Of a stretch of 64,000 bases of DNA, positions 28,724 to 40,787 are shown one piece after another. The stretch comes from Protula sp. h YS-2021 (Eukaryota; Annelida; Polychaeta; Sabellida; Serpulidae). Positions within the stretch are counted from its first letter, which is position 1. Every line of letters starts with the position of its first letter. Where the stretch lies: NCBI GenBank assembly GCA_949752745.1, contig OX457031.1, forward strand, positions 7,167,328 to 7,231,327. Direction: 5' to 3'. Below the pieces are notes generated by a model. That model searched no databases, was not told the origin of the DNA, and saw only the letters and a list, made by a program, of their open reading frames with translations. A program made the translations under genes and the position numbers.

Positions 28724-30859
28724 GTGAATGTACATTGTTCAACAATGCAAAAACAACGCTTATCGCTTCGCATTGCCGTGGTATGTGTTCGTGCAAATGG
28801 ACAGACTGTGCAAATTTATGCATTACTAGACTCTGGATCGGACATGACTCTTTGTAATAGTCACTTACTTGAACAGTTAAAAGTGCATGGTTGCCCAAAA
28901 ACTTTCAGCATCACAACTGTGAATCAAAGTTCTTTCGTTAAGAAAGGCGAGGAAGTAAGTTTGCAGGTAACTTCCTTGGACGGTAGCGAATCAGTTAGCC
29001 TGGACAAGGTCTTGTCAGTAGACAAACTACCTATATCATTTTCAAGTCTTCCAACAAATAACATGATCCAGAAATGGCCACATTTGAAGGGAATTTCAAT
29101 CCCTCAAATAGACAGTGACCAGGTTTCTCTTCTAATTGGAAGCAACGTACCTGAATTGTTCTGGGCACTCGAAGAGATACGAGGAGGCAGAAAGGAGCTA
29201 TACACTATTAGGTCGCTCTTAGGCTGGACACTCTTGGGTCTTATCGGCTGTGATAACTCCAACTCCATTGATGTTGCCATTCCATCAATTTCCAAAAAGG
29301 CGGATCCTTTACTAGAGAAACTAGAGCTGATGTGGAAAACGGAATTCAATGATGCTCTGCACGACCAAAAAACAGGAATGTCTGTTGAGGACAAAGAAGC
29401 TTTAAGCAATATGGACGCAACGGCTTCCAAACACGATGGTAAGTACATGCCGTCAGTGCCGTGGAGAGATGATCCTGCTAGCCTGACAAATAACCCCTCT
29501 CTCGCTGAAGCGCGTTTACGGTATTTGAAACGTAAACTTGAGCGAGATCTCCAGCTGTGCGAAGCTACTACTAAACTAAAAAACTACTATATTGCCAAAG
29601 GGTATGCAAGGAAAGTCACTCAAGCTGAGCAACAAAGCAATTCAGCATGGTATTTGCCTCATCATCCGGTGGTAAACCCCAACAAACCAGGCAAAGTTAG
29701 GGTAGTTTGTGACTGCGCAGCATCCTACCGTGATTTATCGCTTAATAGTCAACTGCTTCAAGGTCCAGACTTTATAAATAGTTTGGTCGGGGTCCTGCTT
29801 CGCTTTCGGCAAGAACCAACGGCTTTAGTAGCAGATATAGAAGCTATGTTCCATCAAGTTTTGGTGACGCCTCGTGATTGCAACTATCTACGTTTTCTCT
29901 GGTGGGAAGACTCGAACTTTGACCAACCACTAGTGGAGTTCTGCATGGTTGTTCACCTGTTTGGTGCAACATCTTCACCCAGCTGCACTGGATATTGCCT
30001 TAACAAAACCGCCGATGACATTAAAGATTGTTTTGGCCTGCAAGCGTATAAAGCTGTTCAGCACAATTTCTACGTAGATGATTTGCCGAAATCAACACGA
30101 TCAGTTCCCGAAGCAATTACCTTAGTAGAGGAGCTGCGGGCTATGCTTGCAAGATGGGGCTTCCGACTTACCAAATTGATCTCAAATGAGCGTGACGTAT
30201 TGTTGACAATTCCAGAATGTGAGAGAGCGCCATCAGTGGTACAGCTAGATATCAACGGCACCCTTCCATTTGAAAGGACGCTTGATCTACAATGGCATGC
30301 AGATTCCTTCAGCTTCAGCATACAACCTAAAGACAGAAAGACAACCAGACGAAGCATTTTGTCTTTCACAAGCTCTCTTTATGATCCGTTGGGGTTTGTT
30401 GCTCCTGTCATTCTGGCCGCCAAGCTCATACTACAAAGACTTTGTCGCAAAGGATTGAGATGGGATGACCCAATCCCTCTCGAGGAGAAAGAGTTATGGA
30501 AAAACTGGCTTGACACAGTACCATATCTTTCTGGCGTCACAACGAGATGTTTTAAGTCTCAGCACCTCAACAGTGAACACAAGATCGAACTGCACCATTT
30601 TGCAGATGCATCCGAGGAAGCTTATGACTCAGTGTCTTATCTGAAGATTTACGACAATACCAGCCATATCGACGTTTCTGTGCTAATGGGAAAAGCTCGC
30701 TTAGCCCCGATGAAATCTGTTTCTATACCCAAGTTAGAGCTTGCCGCTGCTGTACTAGCAGCCCGTGTGCATCATTTGATAACTCGAGAGTTAGACTTGA
30801 CCGGTCTATCCGTTTCAAAACTTACGTTGCTAATAGATTGTCAGTTATCCACGACTTGA
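28724..30859 (+). pseudogene. BEL/Pao pol: protease, reverse transcriptase, partial RNase H
   Basis: A 711-residue frame. The protease signature LLDSGSDMTL lies at residues 35-44 (DSG in place of the retroviral DTG, usual for this family). RT motifs are VADIEAMFHQV (first Asp near 372), LFGATSSPSC, and YVDD near 450. RNase H starts with HHFADASEEAYDSV (near 627) and retains KLELAAAVLAAR, which holds the catalytic Glu. It then breaks off at about 30830, where the block expected to carry the third acidic residue (T/S-D-S) is missing and the frame changes. The frame opens with GTG, not ATG, so it belonged to a gag-pol fusion. This deletion alone would disable RNase H. Confidence 0.9.
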
Positions 30860-31275
30860 CGAATACTAGACACTGGCAGTACATTCCATCAGAACTCAAC
30901 CCGGCTGATCTTGCCTCAAGAGGCATCATGGGAAACTACAAAGAAAAACTGGAATTTTGGTTCAAGGGACCCGAGTTTCTTTACTATCCAGGTGAAACCA
31001 GCATCTCTGTTCCACCTGATATGCCTTCGTTTGTGCCCGAATCTATGAAAAACGAAGTACAAGCATCTAGTTATTCAACAAGGGTCTCTGTGAATCACAT
31101 TCAAGACAAACTGATTCAGAGACATTCTTCGTGGTTTAAGCTGCAGAAGTCAGTGGCGTGGTTATTGCGGTTCATAGACTTTTGTCGCTTCAAGTACCTG
31201 CATGACAAAGACAGAATCGTTCCTACGGGAGCTGTCTCAGTAGATGAGCTAGCAAATGCAACAAAGACGTTATGA
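30838..31275 (+). pseudogene. BEL/Pao RNase H end and linker to integrase
   Basis: The frame resumes with IHDLTNTRHWQYIPSELNPA followed by DLASRG, the invariant end of Pao-type RNase H (NPADxxSRG), then the linker ELxxWFKGPEFL found before the integrase. It ends at TGA at 31273-31275. It is one frame off from the preceding pol frame. Confidence 0.85.
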
Positions 31276-32569
31276 GTTCATGTCCAGTATCAGGTTTATA
31301 CTGCAGATATAGAAAGCCTCCTTAAAGGGGCTTGTGTCTTGAGATCAAGTTCATTGATTAAACTTAGCCCAATTTTCAAAGATGGATTGGTATGAGTTGG
31401 AGGCAGACTTCAAGACTTGGATACGCCAGAGGACTTCAAGTATCCAGTCATTCTGCCCGGGAAACATGTGCGCCATGTACATGAACAGAACGGCCATATA
31501 GGACGACAGCAAATGCTTGCTACACTTCATCAAAAGTATTGGATTACTGGAGCTACAAGTGTTGTAAAGAAGTTATTTCATAAGTGCTTTGCTTGTAGAC
31601 GGCGATTGCAAGCTCCATGTCAACAGAAAATGGCAACTCTCCCAGAGGAAAGGTTGACACCAGATAATCCTCCCTTCTCATTTGTGAGTGTAGATTTTTT
31701 CGTTCCACTGTATATCAAGTCAGGACGAAAGCATCTTAAACGTTATGGCTGTTTGTTTACCTGTTTTAATATACCGCGCTGTTCACGTCGAAATCACACA
31801 CAGCCTTGATATCAACTCCTTTATAGCAGCTCTTCAGCGCTTTGTAGCTCGTCGAGGAAGGCCAAACAAGATATTCAGTGACAACGGCTCAAACCTAACA
31901 AATGGCGAAAAGGAGTTACGAGAATGTTTAGAACACTGGAACAACAGTCAGGTCAATGATTCCCTCGTACAACAGCAAATTGAATGGCATTTTATTCCTC
32001 CAACTGGTAGCCACTTTGGAGGCGCCTGGGAGAGAATGGTAAAAACAGTTAAGCCAGTCTTAAAAGCTCTAGTTGGACAACAGGTTTTTACAGATGAAGG
32101 ACTGTTGACACTAATGGCAGAGGTTGAAAGAAGAGTTAATGATCGCCCAATAAGTCCAGTTAGCTCAGATCCAACAGATCAAAGACCACTGACTCAAAGT
32201 CAGTTGCTAGTTATTAAACTATGTACGAGTCTGCCACCAGGACTTTTTGCAAAGGGGGACAACTATTGTAAAAGGTGGTGGAAACAAGTACAATATATGG
32301 CCAACATATTCTGGAGACGTTGGCTTCGAGAATATTTGCCATTACTCCAACTTCGATCTAAATGGTTGAATCCTCAGCGGTTGAATTTAAAAAAGGACGA
32401 CATGCTGTTGATTGCAGGTGACAATTGTCAAAGAGGACAGTGGCCATTGGGTGTTGTTCAAGATGTCAATGTAAGCAGAGATGGGTTTGTTCGATCGGCC
32501 AAGATTCGTACAGCTAGCGGCTTGAAAGTCCGTCCTGTTACAAAATTATGTCTATTGGAACATGATTAG
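31276..32569 (+). pseudogene. BEL/Pao integrase with DUF5641-type tail
   Basis: 31417-31809 has the zinc-binding part, H-x-x-N-G-H-I-G followed by CFAC, and VSVDFF with the first catalytic Asp. A frame change near 31790 leads to 31745-32569 with FSDNGSNL (second Asp) and GGAWERMVKT (Glu), the DDE triad of BEL integrases. The C-terminus shows WKQVQYMANIFWRRWLREYL and LRSKW, the DUF5641 pattern specific to BEL/Pao. Stop codon TAG is at 32567-32569. Only the single frame change breaks this part, so it is the best-kept section of the element. Confidence 0.88.
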
Positions 32570-32722
32570 GATTGAGATAAGTGAATAATGCTCAACGTGT
32601 ATAAAATATATTGTACATGTGATATTTATTAAAAGAACAATATTAGTTGGCTGAATTGGTGTAATGTATGTCGCTTCTTGTATATTAGTTATGAACACCC
32701 TGAGTATGTTCATCGGGGCGGG

Positions 32723-34209
32723 TGTTAGAAGCGCCTTAACATTTATAGTTCTGTGTAGTTCGAATTTTATTGTTATGTCCAGTAACCAATTTAAACTGAC
32801 AGACTGTAAAGTTGAACCGAGATAAGCAGTTTATTGTATTATTGTAAAACGAATTTTGTTAATTTTCTAGGAACATTAATATTCATATTTTGAATTAATA
32901 TTTTTATAAGTTTTCTAAAACGAGATATTTTGCTCTTATTTATCAGCATGTCCACATTTTTAAATTAAGTGTGAAGTTCTTTATTACCCAATACAGGTGT
33001 ACAGTCTCAACAATGTCATGTTTTAAGTAGAATAGCTATTCATGTGTTTCTTTCTGAAAATCTGATAGAGGCGTTATCTAACGCTTAAAATAAGGGTTTT
33101 CTGTTATTTATCGAGTGTGTTATGTATTTCAATATCTGTTTTCTACCAGATAAAAGAAGTTATCATGAACTTTGTATTACAAGGCGTGAGAAACATTCCT
33201 GGGTAAAAATGACTTTGGTCAAGTGTAGGCACTGATTACTTCAAATTAGGTACTTATTTAAAAACCAATCAAAACTGAAAAAATGAAATAATAAATTCTC
33301 ATGTGGCCAGGTTTTGACCACTCAGAAATTCCGTAACAAAATTTAATGACCACGACAGAATTTTCCTCACTTCAACTGCTCAATCTAAAAAGGCAGTTGC
33401 TGTTCGGACCTCGTTAAGGAAACATCAAAAATTGGAAAAACATAAAAACCAAGGATATATTAAAGAAAATAATTGATTAGAACTTAGCCATTTTTGGATC
33501 TTAGCGAACTCGGAATCTCAAGCAGGAAACGGATAAAGAAACAGGAATCACGGAAGTTACGTACAGTTAATTTATTCATCTTAATTATTGTTATTACCTC
33601 GTAACCGTTTAAGTTTTATTGTGTAATCTAAGATGTAAAATAGATGTCTAGAAATCAGGTAATGATTATTGTAAATTTGGTTATTATGTAATAGCATTTA
33701 AATCTTAATAAGGTACGTGTGCGTATCGCTATTGCAAGGAACATAATTCTCGGAAAGGCGAGAGTTCGGAAAAATGAATAGAATGAGTTAATTATCGACT
33801 AAGTAATAAAATGACGTAATTTAGAAGAAAGTATTTAGTTTATATTTTTCTTAGTCTGCGGACTATTTCCGGTCATAACAGATTAACCTCCGTGTTTCCA
33901 TTGAGCCTAGAAGACCATAGATAATTTCCTAAATATTCTAATAAAAGTTATTAATTAAAACAGCGTCGTGGCTAGAGTTACAAATTACCCCCAAAAATCG
34001 GACCATAAAAGTATCTACCGATTAAACTGGATTCTTATTAAGACATTTTTCTATAATTTTTTATTTATCAGTGAACCTTTCATCTTCAACTTCGTCTTTA
34101 TCTTCGACTCGTTTGATGTGGTCGCATATTATATTGTCGTTGAAGCGTTCCGAATAAAAAGACTGGATTATATGTAACGATTTTTTATCTACATCGCCGG
34201 CCATCTACA
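32723..34209 (+). repeat. BEL/Pao 3' LTR with 1.17-kb extra segment
   Basis: 1487 bp. It matches the left LTR up to ...CAGTTTATTGTA (about 32839) and again from TATCTACCGATTAAACTGG (about 34011). The 1.17 kb between are absent from the left LTR. A short repeat (GTA/TTGTA) at the joints would fit an insertion. The extra segment has an AATAAA (about 33940) but no coding domain. Alternatively the left LTR lost the segment. Confidence 0.75.
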
Positions 34210-35755
34210 CGCTGAGGAATGTACGGCACTGAGGAGGAAATGAAGACAAGCCAGTGGAGATGGTAAATCTACCGAAGATTTGTTGGGACATCCAGGACAC
34301 CTGAAAATGAGGGTTGGAATATCGAGAGCTGTGGAAAACGTTGGGCAGGGCGGTGAAAATCTCTGGTAAAGCTGATATACTGAAAATGGGTGTGGAATGC
34401 ACGAAGCTGAGAAAGTCACGAAGCATGTAACATAAAATCAGTGGAAATGGTTTATGTGTTATTACCTATAATGGATGTGGAATGCGAAGTAAAGAAATTA
34501 CGACTAATGTAATCCTGATTGCTAGATGCATCGGTAAAGCAATAAAACACTTCTCAGATATAAGTGTTTAATTTCTTTTAAAGGATCACACAAAACGTTT
34601 CTGCAAGACGATTAGGTGAAGGGAAATAAATACTCCAATATAAACGACCCTGAAACAGACAGACAGGTGTGAATCATGGATTTCCAGGTTCGATTAACAT
34701 TTGACTGTATTAGTCTTAAGACAGGCAACAATGCGGCCTTACACTGAAATTTCTCGGGGGCTATTACACAGAAACTAGGTAAGTATTGAACAAATAAATA
34801 TTAACTGCATATCGGTTGGCATAACAAATTATCAATTATTGAATATGGTCAGATGAAAGAAAATTATTTATCCTTGTTTGTATAAAGCCTCTGGCAAGAA
34901 AGTCTTAAACTGATTCATATTTAATTACTGACAATAAAACAAAATTGCAAAAAGTATAAAATGTAAGTATAGGTTTAAATACACCACTATTGTGTTGGAG
35001 GCAGTTTTAACTAAAATAGTTTAATCTGAAATATTTGATGACAAATCTTTATACCCAAAATCGATTTTATAAGAAATGTTGTTGATGCTATTTGTTTCAC
35101 AACATGCCATCATATGTATTATGTTATCAGCTTCAGTGTTAATTTTAAACACGTTGTATACCGAAGCGTTAATTTTAACATCTCCTGCTGTTTAAACATC
35201 GGTTTATTTCTGCTTGTGTCAGATAGCAAACAATAAGTTTGATGCCATTTGCTGTCTAAAAACCAGGAGACCTGCTTTTTATCGTTAAACAGATCTGTCA
35301 AAGAACATGAAACTAAAGCTAAGATATACAAGCAGCAGAAAAGTCGTCTTCAAAAATCTACTTTAAATGATAACATTCTTGTAAAAAGATATTTTGAAAC
35401 AAGTACTTCTTGAAGGTTAGACTGCCAAACAAATCTTTCTTTAAAAGGAAAGACTATATATACTCAACAAATTTAAAAACGTAACGCACATTTTTTGTGT
35501 TATTTTTTACCATAGTGGGATTCCAGTCACTTTCTATACATGAATATGCTCCAGGTCAAGGCTTTAATTGAATCTGTCAAACATTTGTGGCTGATACTCA
35601 TCACTTTGAATTAAAGGCCAAAGAATGTAAATACCCGCTTTGCCTCATGGCACTCTGTTGCATTGTGAAGCAAAAATTGAACTTACACGGTTAAAATTAG
35701 AAATCATAGTCGGCACGCTGTGCAAAGTTTCAACCTGATCTGGTTTGCCTAAGTA
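34210..35755. other. Copies of unclassified dispersed repeats
   Basis: Three stretches recur elsewhere in the window with divergence. The GA-rich start (34210-34450) resembles 36520-36730 and 47890-48180. The middle (34560-34860) resembles 37060-37390. The end (35040-35330: GATTTTATAAGAAATGTTGT ... AAGCGTTAATTTTAACATC ... AGATCTGTCAAAGAACA) resembles 39150-39430 and, in part, 50430-50640. No open frame is convincing. Confidence 0.6.
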
Positions 35756-36375
35756 ATGCCAAAACTGACCGTAATTCAGTGCAAAAACGCGATCGAGATG
35801 TCTCAAATTAGAAATTTGCCCTCAGTGATTGCTAGAGCTTTGGGAGTACACAGGTCCACAGTAACACAGAGTCCGTGCAGAGGAGACTGGGTCCACCATA
35901 GACCGCCTTCGACCGGAGAGAACACCTCCGAGACCGGTTACAGTCACTATCTAACAGGTATCTGAAACCCATAACCGTGTCTGTAGCCAGACTGTGAGAA
36001 CAGTTTTGTCGATTGCGTGCTCGCAGCCCCTGTCGAGGATTGCTGTTAGCCCCCAGCAAAGAGGCGCAGGATTTCAATGGGTCAATGCATATCTTCACTG
36101 AACACAGAGACAATGGAACCAACGACAACACCGATGAATCGCGTTTTTGCTTGAATTATGCCAACGAAAGAGCTCGAGCTTGGCGCCGAACGAACGAGCG
36201 CTTCAGCGACTTCCGCGTTCAAGAAAGAGACCAATGGAGCAGTATGGCAGGCACATCGTTCACTCATCGCACTGAACTCCCTTTTGTCATTCTTAACGCT
36301 GAACAGCATCGAGAACAAATTTTAGAGCCACTGACGGTCCCTTTTGTGCGTCAAAATGGTCTAATTTTACAGTGA
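35756..36375 (+). pseudogene. Tc1-type transposase relic
   Basis: The first frame (35756 on) opens with a helix-turn-helix of Tc1 type, ending IARALGVHRSTVTQ. A second frame (36013-36375) carries DESRFCLNYANERARAWRRT followed by NERF, the Tc1 block around the second catalytic Asp (DESRF...RVWRRxxERF), then SFTHRTELPFVILNAEQHRE and ILEPLTVPFVRQ. The part between is compressed and frame-shifted, and the region after 36375, where the last catalytic acidic residue should be, is not recognisable. I could not find inverted terminal repeats. It is a dead fragment of a cut-and-paste transposon. Confidence 0.85.
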
Positions 36376-37734
36376 AACAACGCACGTGTCCTAATTTCGC
36401 CAGAGCAGCAGTATTTTTAGCGTCCGGGTCTTGCCCTGGTCCGCTTTTTTGCTGTATCTTTCGCTGAGTGGGATATGCTTTTAAAAAGCGTTCATAATCC
36501 CACCTGAGACATTACCAGAAAGTATGGAGCTGAGAATGGCATGGAGCATAACAGTAAAAATTACTGAAAATGATAGCTATATTGACAATGGCGGTGGATC
36601 TCAAGGGGCTGCACGATGGAAAGATTGAAGTAATTAGGCACAAAAAATTGGTGATGAAGTGCAAGAAGTAATGGGAATGCGAAATATATGATGGTGTATT
36701 GCGCAGAGCATGGGGAAATCAGAGTATATGACGATATCATATACAGAGTATATTGATTGTTATTTAAACTTAATCTATATCCAGGAGAATATACAGTACA
36801 TCTAATTTTACTCATATTTTAATGGTATATAGCAAATCTAAATAAATATTATGTGCCAGCATCTTGAATTATGACGGTAAAAAAGTTTGATTTAAGTTAT
36901 TTCCGTTAAATTAAAACATCAAGATATCCTTGTGATAAAACAAATATATTTAACGATTAGGCTGGCGTTAAAAGGTACAAATAACGTGTTAAAACGGTTT
37001 ATTTCTGACTAGTGTATTCCCGATTTGGGACGGCGTAAAAGGAAAGAAACAGAACAATTCTCAGACGTTAGGGTTTAAATTGTTTTCAAAGGGTCCTATA
37101 TAAACATCATTGCAGAACGATGGCACTCTGTAGGTAAATAGCTTTATATAAAAGGCCTTGGAACTGTGAGAAATGATGGTGTGTGATTCATTGATTTTCA
37201 CGTTTCTTTAACATTGGAAACTCTTATGATAGGCAAATATGCAGCCTTCTGGAAATTTTTTCTTGGGCTATTTCAGAGAAAAATCTTTTAAGTAGGCCAG
37301 AATTGAACAGATAAATATTTAAATATCAAGTGCACATGTGTTTGAATAACAAAATAACCAGATAATCAATTACTGAACATGGAAATAAAGCCTTGTGTAA
37401 TCTTATTTGCATATAGCCTATGACAAGAACTTAATCTCACATAAAAGTGTCTCACAATCTCACATAAAACTGTCACTAGATCAAATGTGATGTAAGTTCT
37501 GAAGTGATCTCTGTGGCTCGGGAGACACCAGTGGTAAACGCCTAATACATTCTTGAGCAAAATTGTTGCGCAGATCAATTAATCAAAATTCGCCCGCGAA
37601 TTAGATCCTACTTGTAATGATAAGTCATCTGAGAACTGTCTAAAAAGATGACTGTTCTTTCTGCAATTTTAACCACCAAGAAGAGAAAAAATTGGTAATG
37701 TGTTCTCGTGCTCCCTTTTCACATACAAGTAGAC
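36376..37734. other. GA-rich and AT-rich dispersed repeat copies
   Basis: 36520-36730 is purine-rich and echoes 34210-34450 and 47890-48180. 37060-37390 echoes 34560-34860. No gene is recognised. Confidence 0.5.
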
Positions 37735-37816
37735 GTAATTACCGGGATTGAACCCGGGACCTTCTGATTTGGCGCAAAAAAATCAACGCATTATCCAGCT
37801 ACGCCAAATCGGCTAC
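37735..37816 (-). ncRNA. tRNA-like sequence, probable SINE head
   Basis: On the minus strand the sequence has a perfect RNA polymerase III A box (TGGCGTAGCTGG, 37796-37807) and B box (GGTTCAATCCC, 37744-37754) about 40 bp apart, with a paired T arm CCGGG...CCCGG. The anticodon arm does not fold into a regular 5-bp stem with a 7-base loop because of a run of T, and the acceptor stem is weak. I therefore favour a tRNA-derived SINE head or decayed tRNA over a working tRNA. Confidence 0.6.
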
Positions 37817-37989
37817 ACTGCTTAACAATGATGCGCAAAAAAAACATATTTAAATCTGTTTAAATGTCTTCTGGTCTGTCACGACATACGCTATTAATGA
37901 ATGACGGAAAACTCAGGTTTTATGTTTAGCAACCCCCAAATCGGACAACCATAGACCTCGAACGACTTTAGCTGAATCGCAGCTTCAGT

Positions 37990-38880
37990 TTAATTTCCTC
38001 GGTTTGGGGCTCCAAAGTGACCTAGGGGTCAAGTCACCGAAACTTATACCTTACGTAACGTCGTGGAGGTGTGGAGCTGGAAACTGAGGCCAGAATTGCC
38101 CTATCTCTTACCATTTTCGAGATAAAGGGCAACTTCCGGTTTTGAGCTCGAAAGTGGCGTTGAGGTCAAGGTCACCAAAAGTTATACCGTACGTAACGTC
38201 GTAGAGGGGGTGAAGGTGGAAAATGAGGTCAAAATTAGAGGGACCAGTCTTTTTTGACGTGCCAATGTTCAACGTGCCAGGTTCATTAATTTTCGAGTTA
38301 TTGAGATTTAAAACATAAATCGCAAATGATGACGTCATAGGTACAAATTTGACGCGCCAAAAAAGTAGTCTCATAGTTTATTTTGTGCCAAAGCGCTAAG
38401 TTCAATAGTTTTCGAGTTATTGAGCTTTAAAACATAAATGATGTCATAACTCACAAATGATGACTGGAAAGTGACTTTGAGGTCAGGTTATACCTTATAT
38501 AACGTCGTATAGGGATGAAGGTCGAAAAGGAGGTCAAAATTGCTCTTACCGTTTTCGAGATATATCATTGGTTTTCTTAAATAACGTTTTTCGCGATTTG
38601 ACCTTGACTATCAAGTCAAGATCAAAAATTTTTAACGTGTGCCTTAGATCATATCGTCCTTTATAGATGTGCCAAGTTTGGCTTTTCTAGCTTCAACGGC
38701 CTTGCTGTAGATGTCTGGAAACCAATTGCCTTTTCGCGATTTGACCTTGAACAGTAAGGTCAAGGTCAAAAATTTGTATCAGGTGCACCACTTCAGATGA
38801 TTTTCCATACATGTGCCAAGTTTGGTTGGTCTAGCTTCAGCGGTCTTGGAGGAGATGTCTGGAAACCGATTCGGCGGAAG
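37990..38880. repeat. Repeat block dense in AGGTCA hexamers
   Basis: Copies of (GAGGTCAAG)GTCACCAAAAGTTATACC plus TACGTAACGTCGTA lie near 38030, 38170 and 38480. A second unit of about 150 bp occurs twice (about 38582-38730 and 38731-38870). It contains CGCGATTTGACCTTGA, a short inverted AAGGTCAAGGTCA, GTGCCAAGTTTGG, CTAGCTTCA and GATGTCTGGAAACC. TGACCT/AGGTCA appears about eight times on both strands. No coding is seen. Confidence 0.75.
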
Positions 38881-40787
38881 AAGAAAAAAATTTAAACAGG
38901 GAGGAAAAAATAGGTGAAGAATTCGAGGCAATCCATCCCCATTTGGTATTTTCAATACCAAGTGGGAATCAGGGAAAAAGCTATAGAAAAGCTTCTGTGC
39001 ATATTCTTTGTTTTCACAAACGTAATAGTTCCTATATATTCCTATATAATTGTTAACAACAAAACAAAACAAAAGAAAGTATCAGATTTTAAGCATAGCT
39101 TAAAGAAGAACATTATTCGTGTGACAAGCTATTTTAACCCTTATGCCTAAAATGGATTTTATAAGAAATATTATTTATGTTGTGTGTTTCCTTCAGATAT
39201 CAGGTAATTCATTTTCTCATTTTTTACGTATTTCCTTGATTGATTCAATACTATTTTTAACTAGTTATATACAGAAGCATTCGTTTTAATATCACCTGTT
39301 GTTTGAACAATAGCTTATTTTGCTGTTTTCAGATAGTGGCACAAATGAGTTGATTATCATTTGCTTTTTTGACAACATTTTGCAACCTGCAGACCTGTTT
39401 ATCGTTAAGCATATCTGTCAAAGAACAAAACACTAAATGTAACATATCTGTCAAAGAACAAAGCACTAAATGTAACATATGGCAACACTTGCCAAATCAG
39501 CTGGAAATAAAAATATAGTTGAGATGCCACAACAAAAAAATAAGTGCTTCATTTATTAAGGTAATAATACAAATAAATATACTTATACAGTACAAAAAAT
39601 TACTGAAGGACAAAGAAAGTTTAAACCTAAAAATTGAAGAATTTTCCTCACAAAATTTTGATCAGTAGAACCTGACCCTATTTTACAACACATGTTCTTG
39701 TTTTAAAATCTCAATTTAGACGGTGCTTATGCAGGGTTATGATATTTGGCAAATTATTCGATTTTTTATTTTTTCATCAACAGTTTTTATTTCCATGTAG
39801 GGGTTCGGGGAGAAAGACCGCAAGTCAAAATGCCACGACTTCCACAAAACAAACGTAATTAAGCCACAGCGTAGTATTTTAATGACATTGGTGGCTTGAC
39901 ACTTAGGATGCATTAAAATGCTGCGGCAGGCTGTGCAGACGTTATAATAACAACTAAGATAGAAATTGTTGTCCTCGCATTTCTGCGCCTTGTAAGGGTC
40001 AGCGTGTCCGAATATTGCACCTCCGTACTCCATGATTACTTGTGCAGTGCGACAATTACTGCGCTACAGAAACTTCTCAAGACAAATAGCCGGAAAAGTG
40101 AAAAATAGACATTATACGTCTCCGTGAAACCAGAATCTGGCCGAATTTGTTGAATGACCGAAGAAATCGGAATCGAATGCGTTAGATGAACGATGACGAT
40201 TGAAGCATGCGTTTGCAAAATGCGTAATTTGTGACATGTCATTTTAGTGACGACTCTAGATTCTAGCGTTACCGTGCAGATGGGCTTCAACGGCTATACA
40301 GAGATAGCCAACGCTCGATACTGCCGGCTTAATGACTCGGGGCTCCAAAATTTTCAAGTACACTAGACAGTTTGTGGACTAACAAATAAACCTCTCTTTA
40401 TTTTTCTTTTGTTCTTCAGTATGTATACATAAAACGAAGGTTAATTGGGGTATTGTGAATAAAAAAAATCAAATTAACATGTGGAGAGAAAAGATGGCTA
40501 GCCATCCAAAAAAAAACTTTGCTTTACTTGGAATCATCAAGCAAAGCCTGCTCTGATGGTATAAGGATTTGCTTAAAACTGGGACAAATCATCGAAAACA
40601 TATCAACACAGGAGGCAAAGCAAAAATCAATTCTTGACTTTTTCAAGAAAAAGTAGACAAAAATAACTGCTTTTGAAATTAAGGAATTGTGTCTTTGTAT
40701 GCACTTTAAATATCGAGGTAAAACAGCATGTGATGTGTTGGATTATTAAAAAGAAAAACACCAATAAATATTTTCTTAATTATGGTC
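38881..40787. other. Intergenic DNA with a 34-bp duplication
   Basis: 39150-39430 is a copy of the dispersed repeat also at 35040-35330 and 50430-50640. At 39413-39480 the unit TATCTGTCAAAGAACAAAAC + ACTAAATGTAACA is doubled. The minus-strand frame 39737-40033 begins MEYGGAIFGH, which loosely recalls LINE C-terminal sequence but is too short to call. Confidence 0.5.

Larger units (their letters stand above)
25156..34209 (+). mobile_element. BEL/Pao LTR retrotransposon, decayed
   Basis: The order is LTR, gag, zinc knuckles, aspartic protease, Pao-type RT and RNase H, integrase, DUF5641-type tail, LTR. That order, and the RT motif YVDD with the Pao-type flanks, place it in BEL/Pao. LTR ends are TGT...ACA: the left LTR starts TGTGGTAGAAGCGCC at 25156 and the right TGTTAGAAGCGCC at 32723; both end CGGCCATCTACA. 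A G-rich stretch (CATCGGGGCGGG) just before the right LTR is the likely polypurine tract. A target duplication is ambiguous: ACGC lies before the left LTR and overlaps the end of the right one. The coding region is broken by several frame shifts, a nonsense codon in gag and an internal deletion in RNase H, so it cannot move by itself. Confidence 0.9.

Noticed and set aside
39737..40033. 98-codon minus-strand frame starting MEYGGAIFGHADP
   Set aside because: The opening resembles a LINE C-terminal motif but nothing before or after it supports a LINE.
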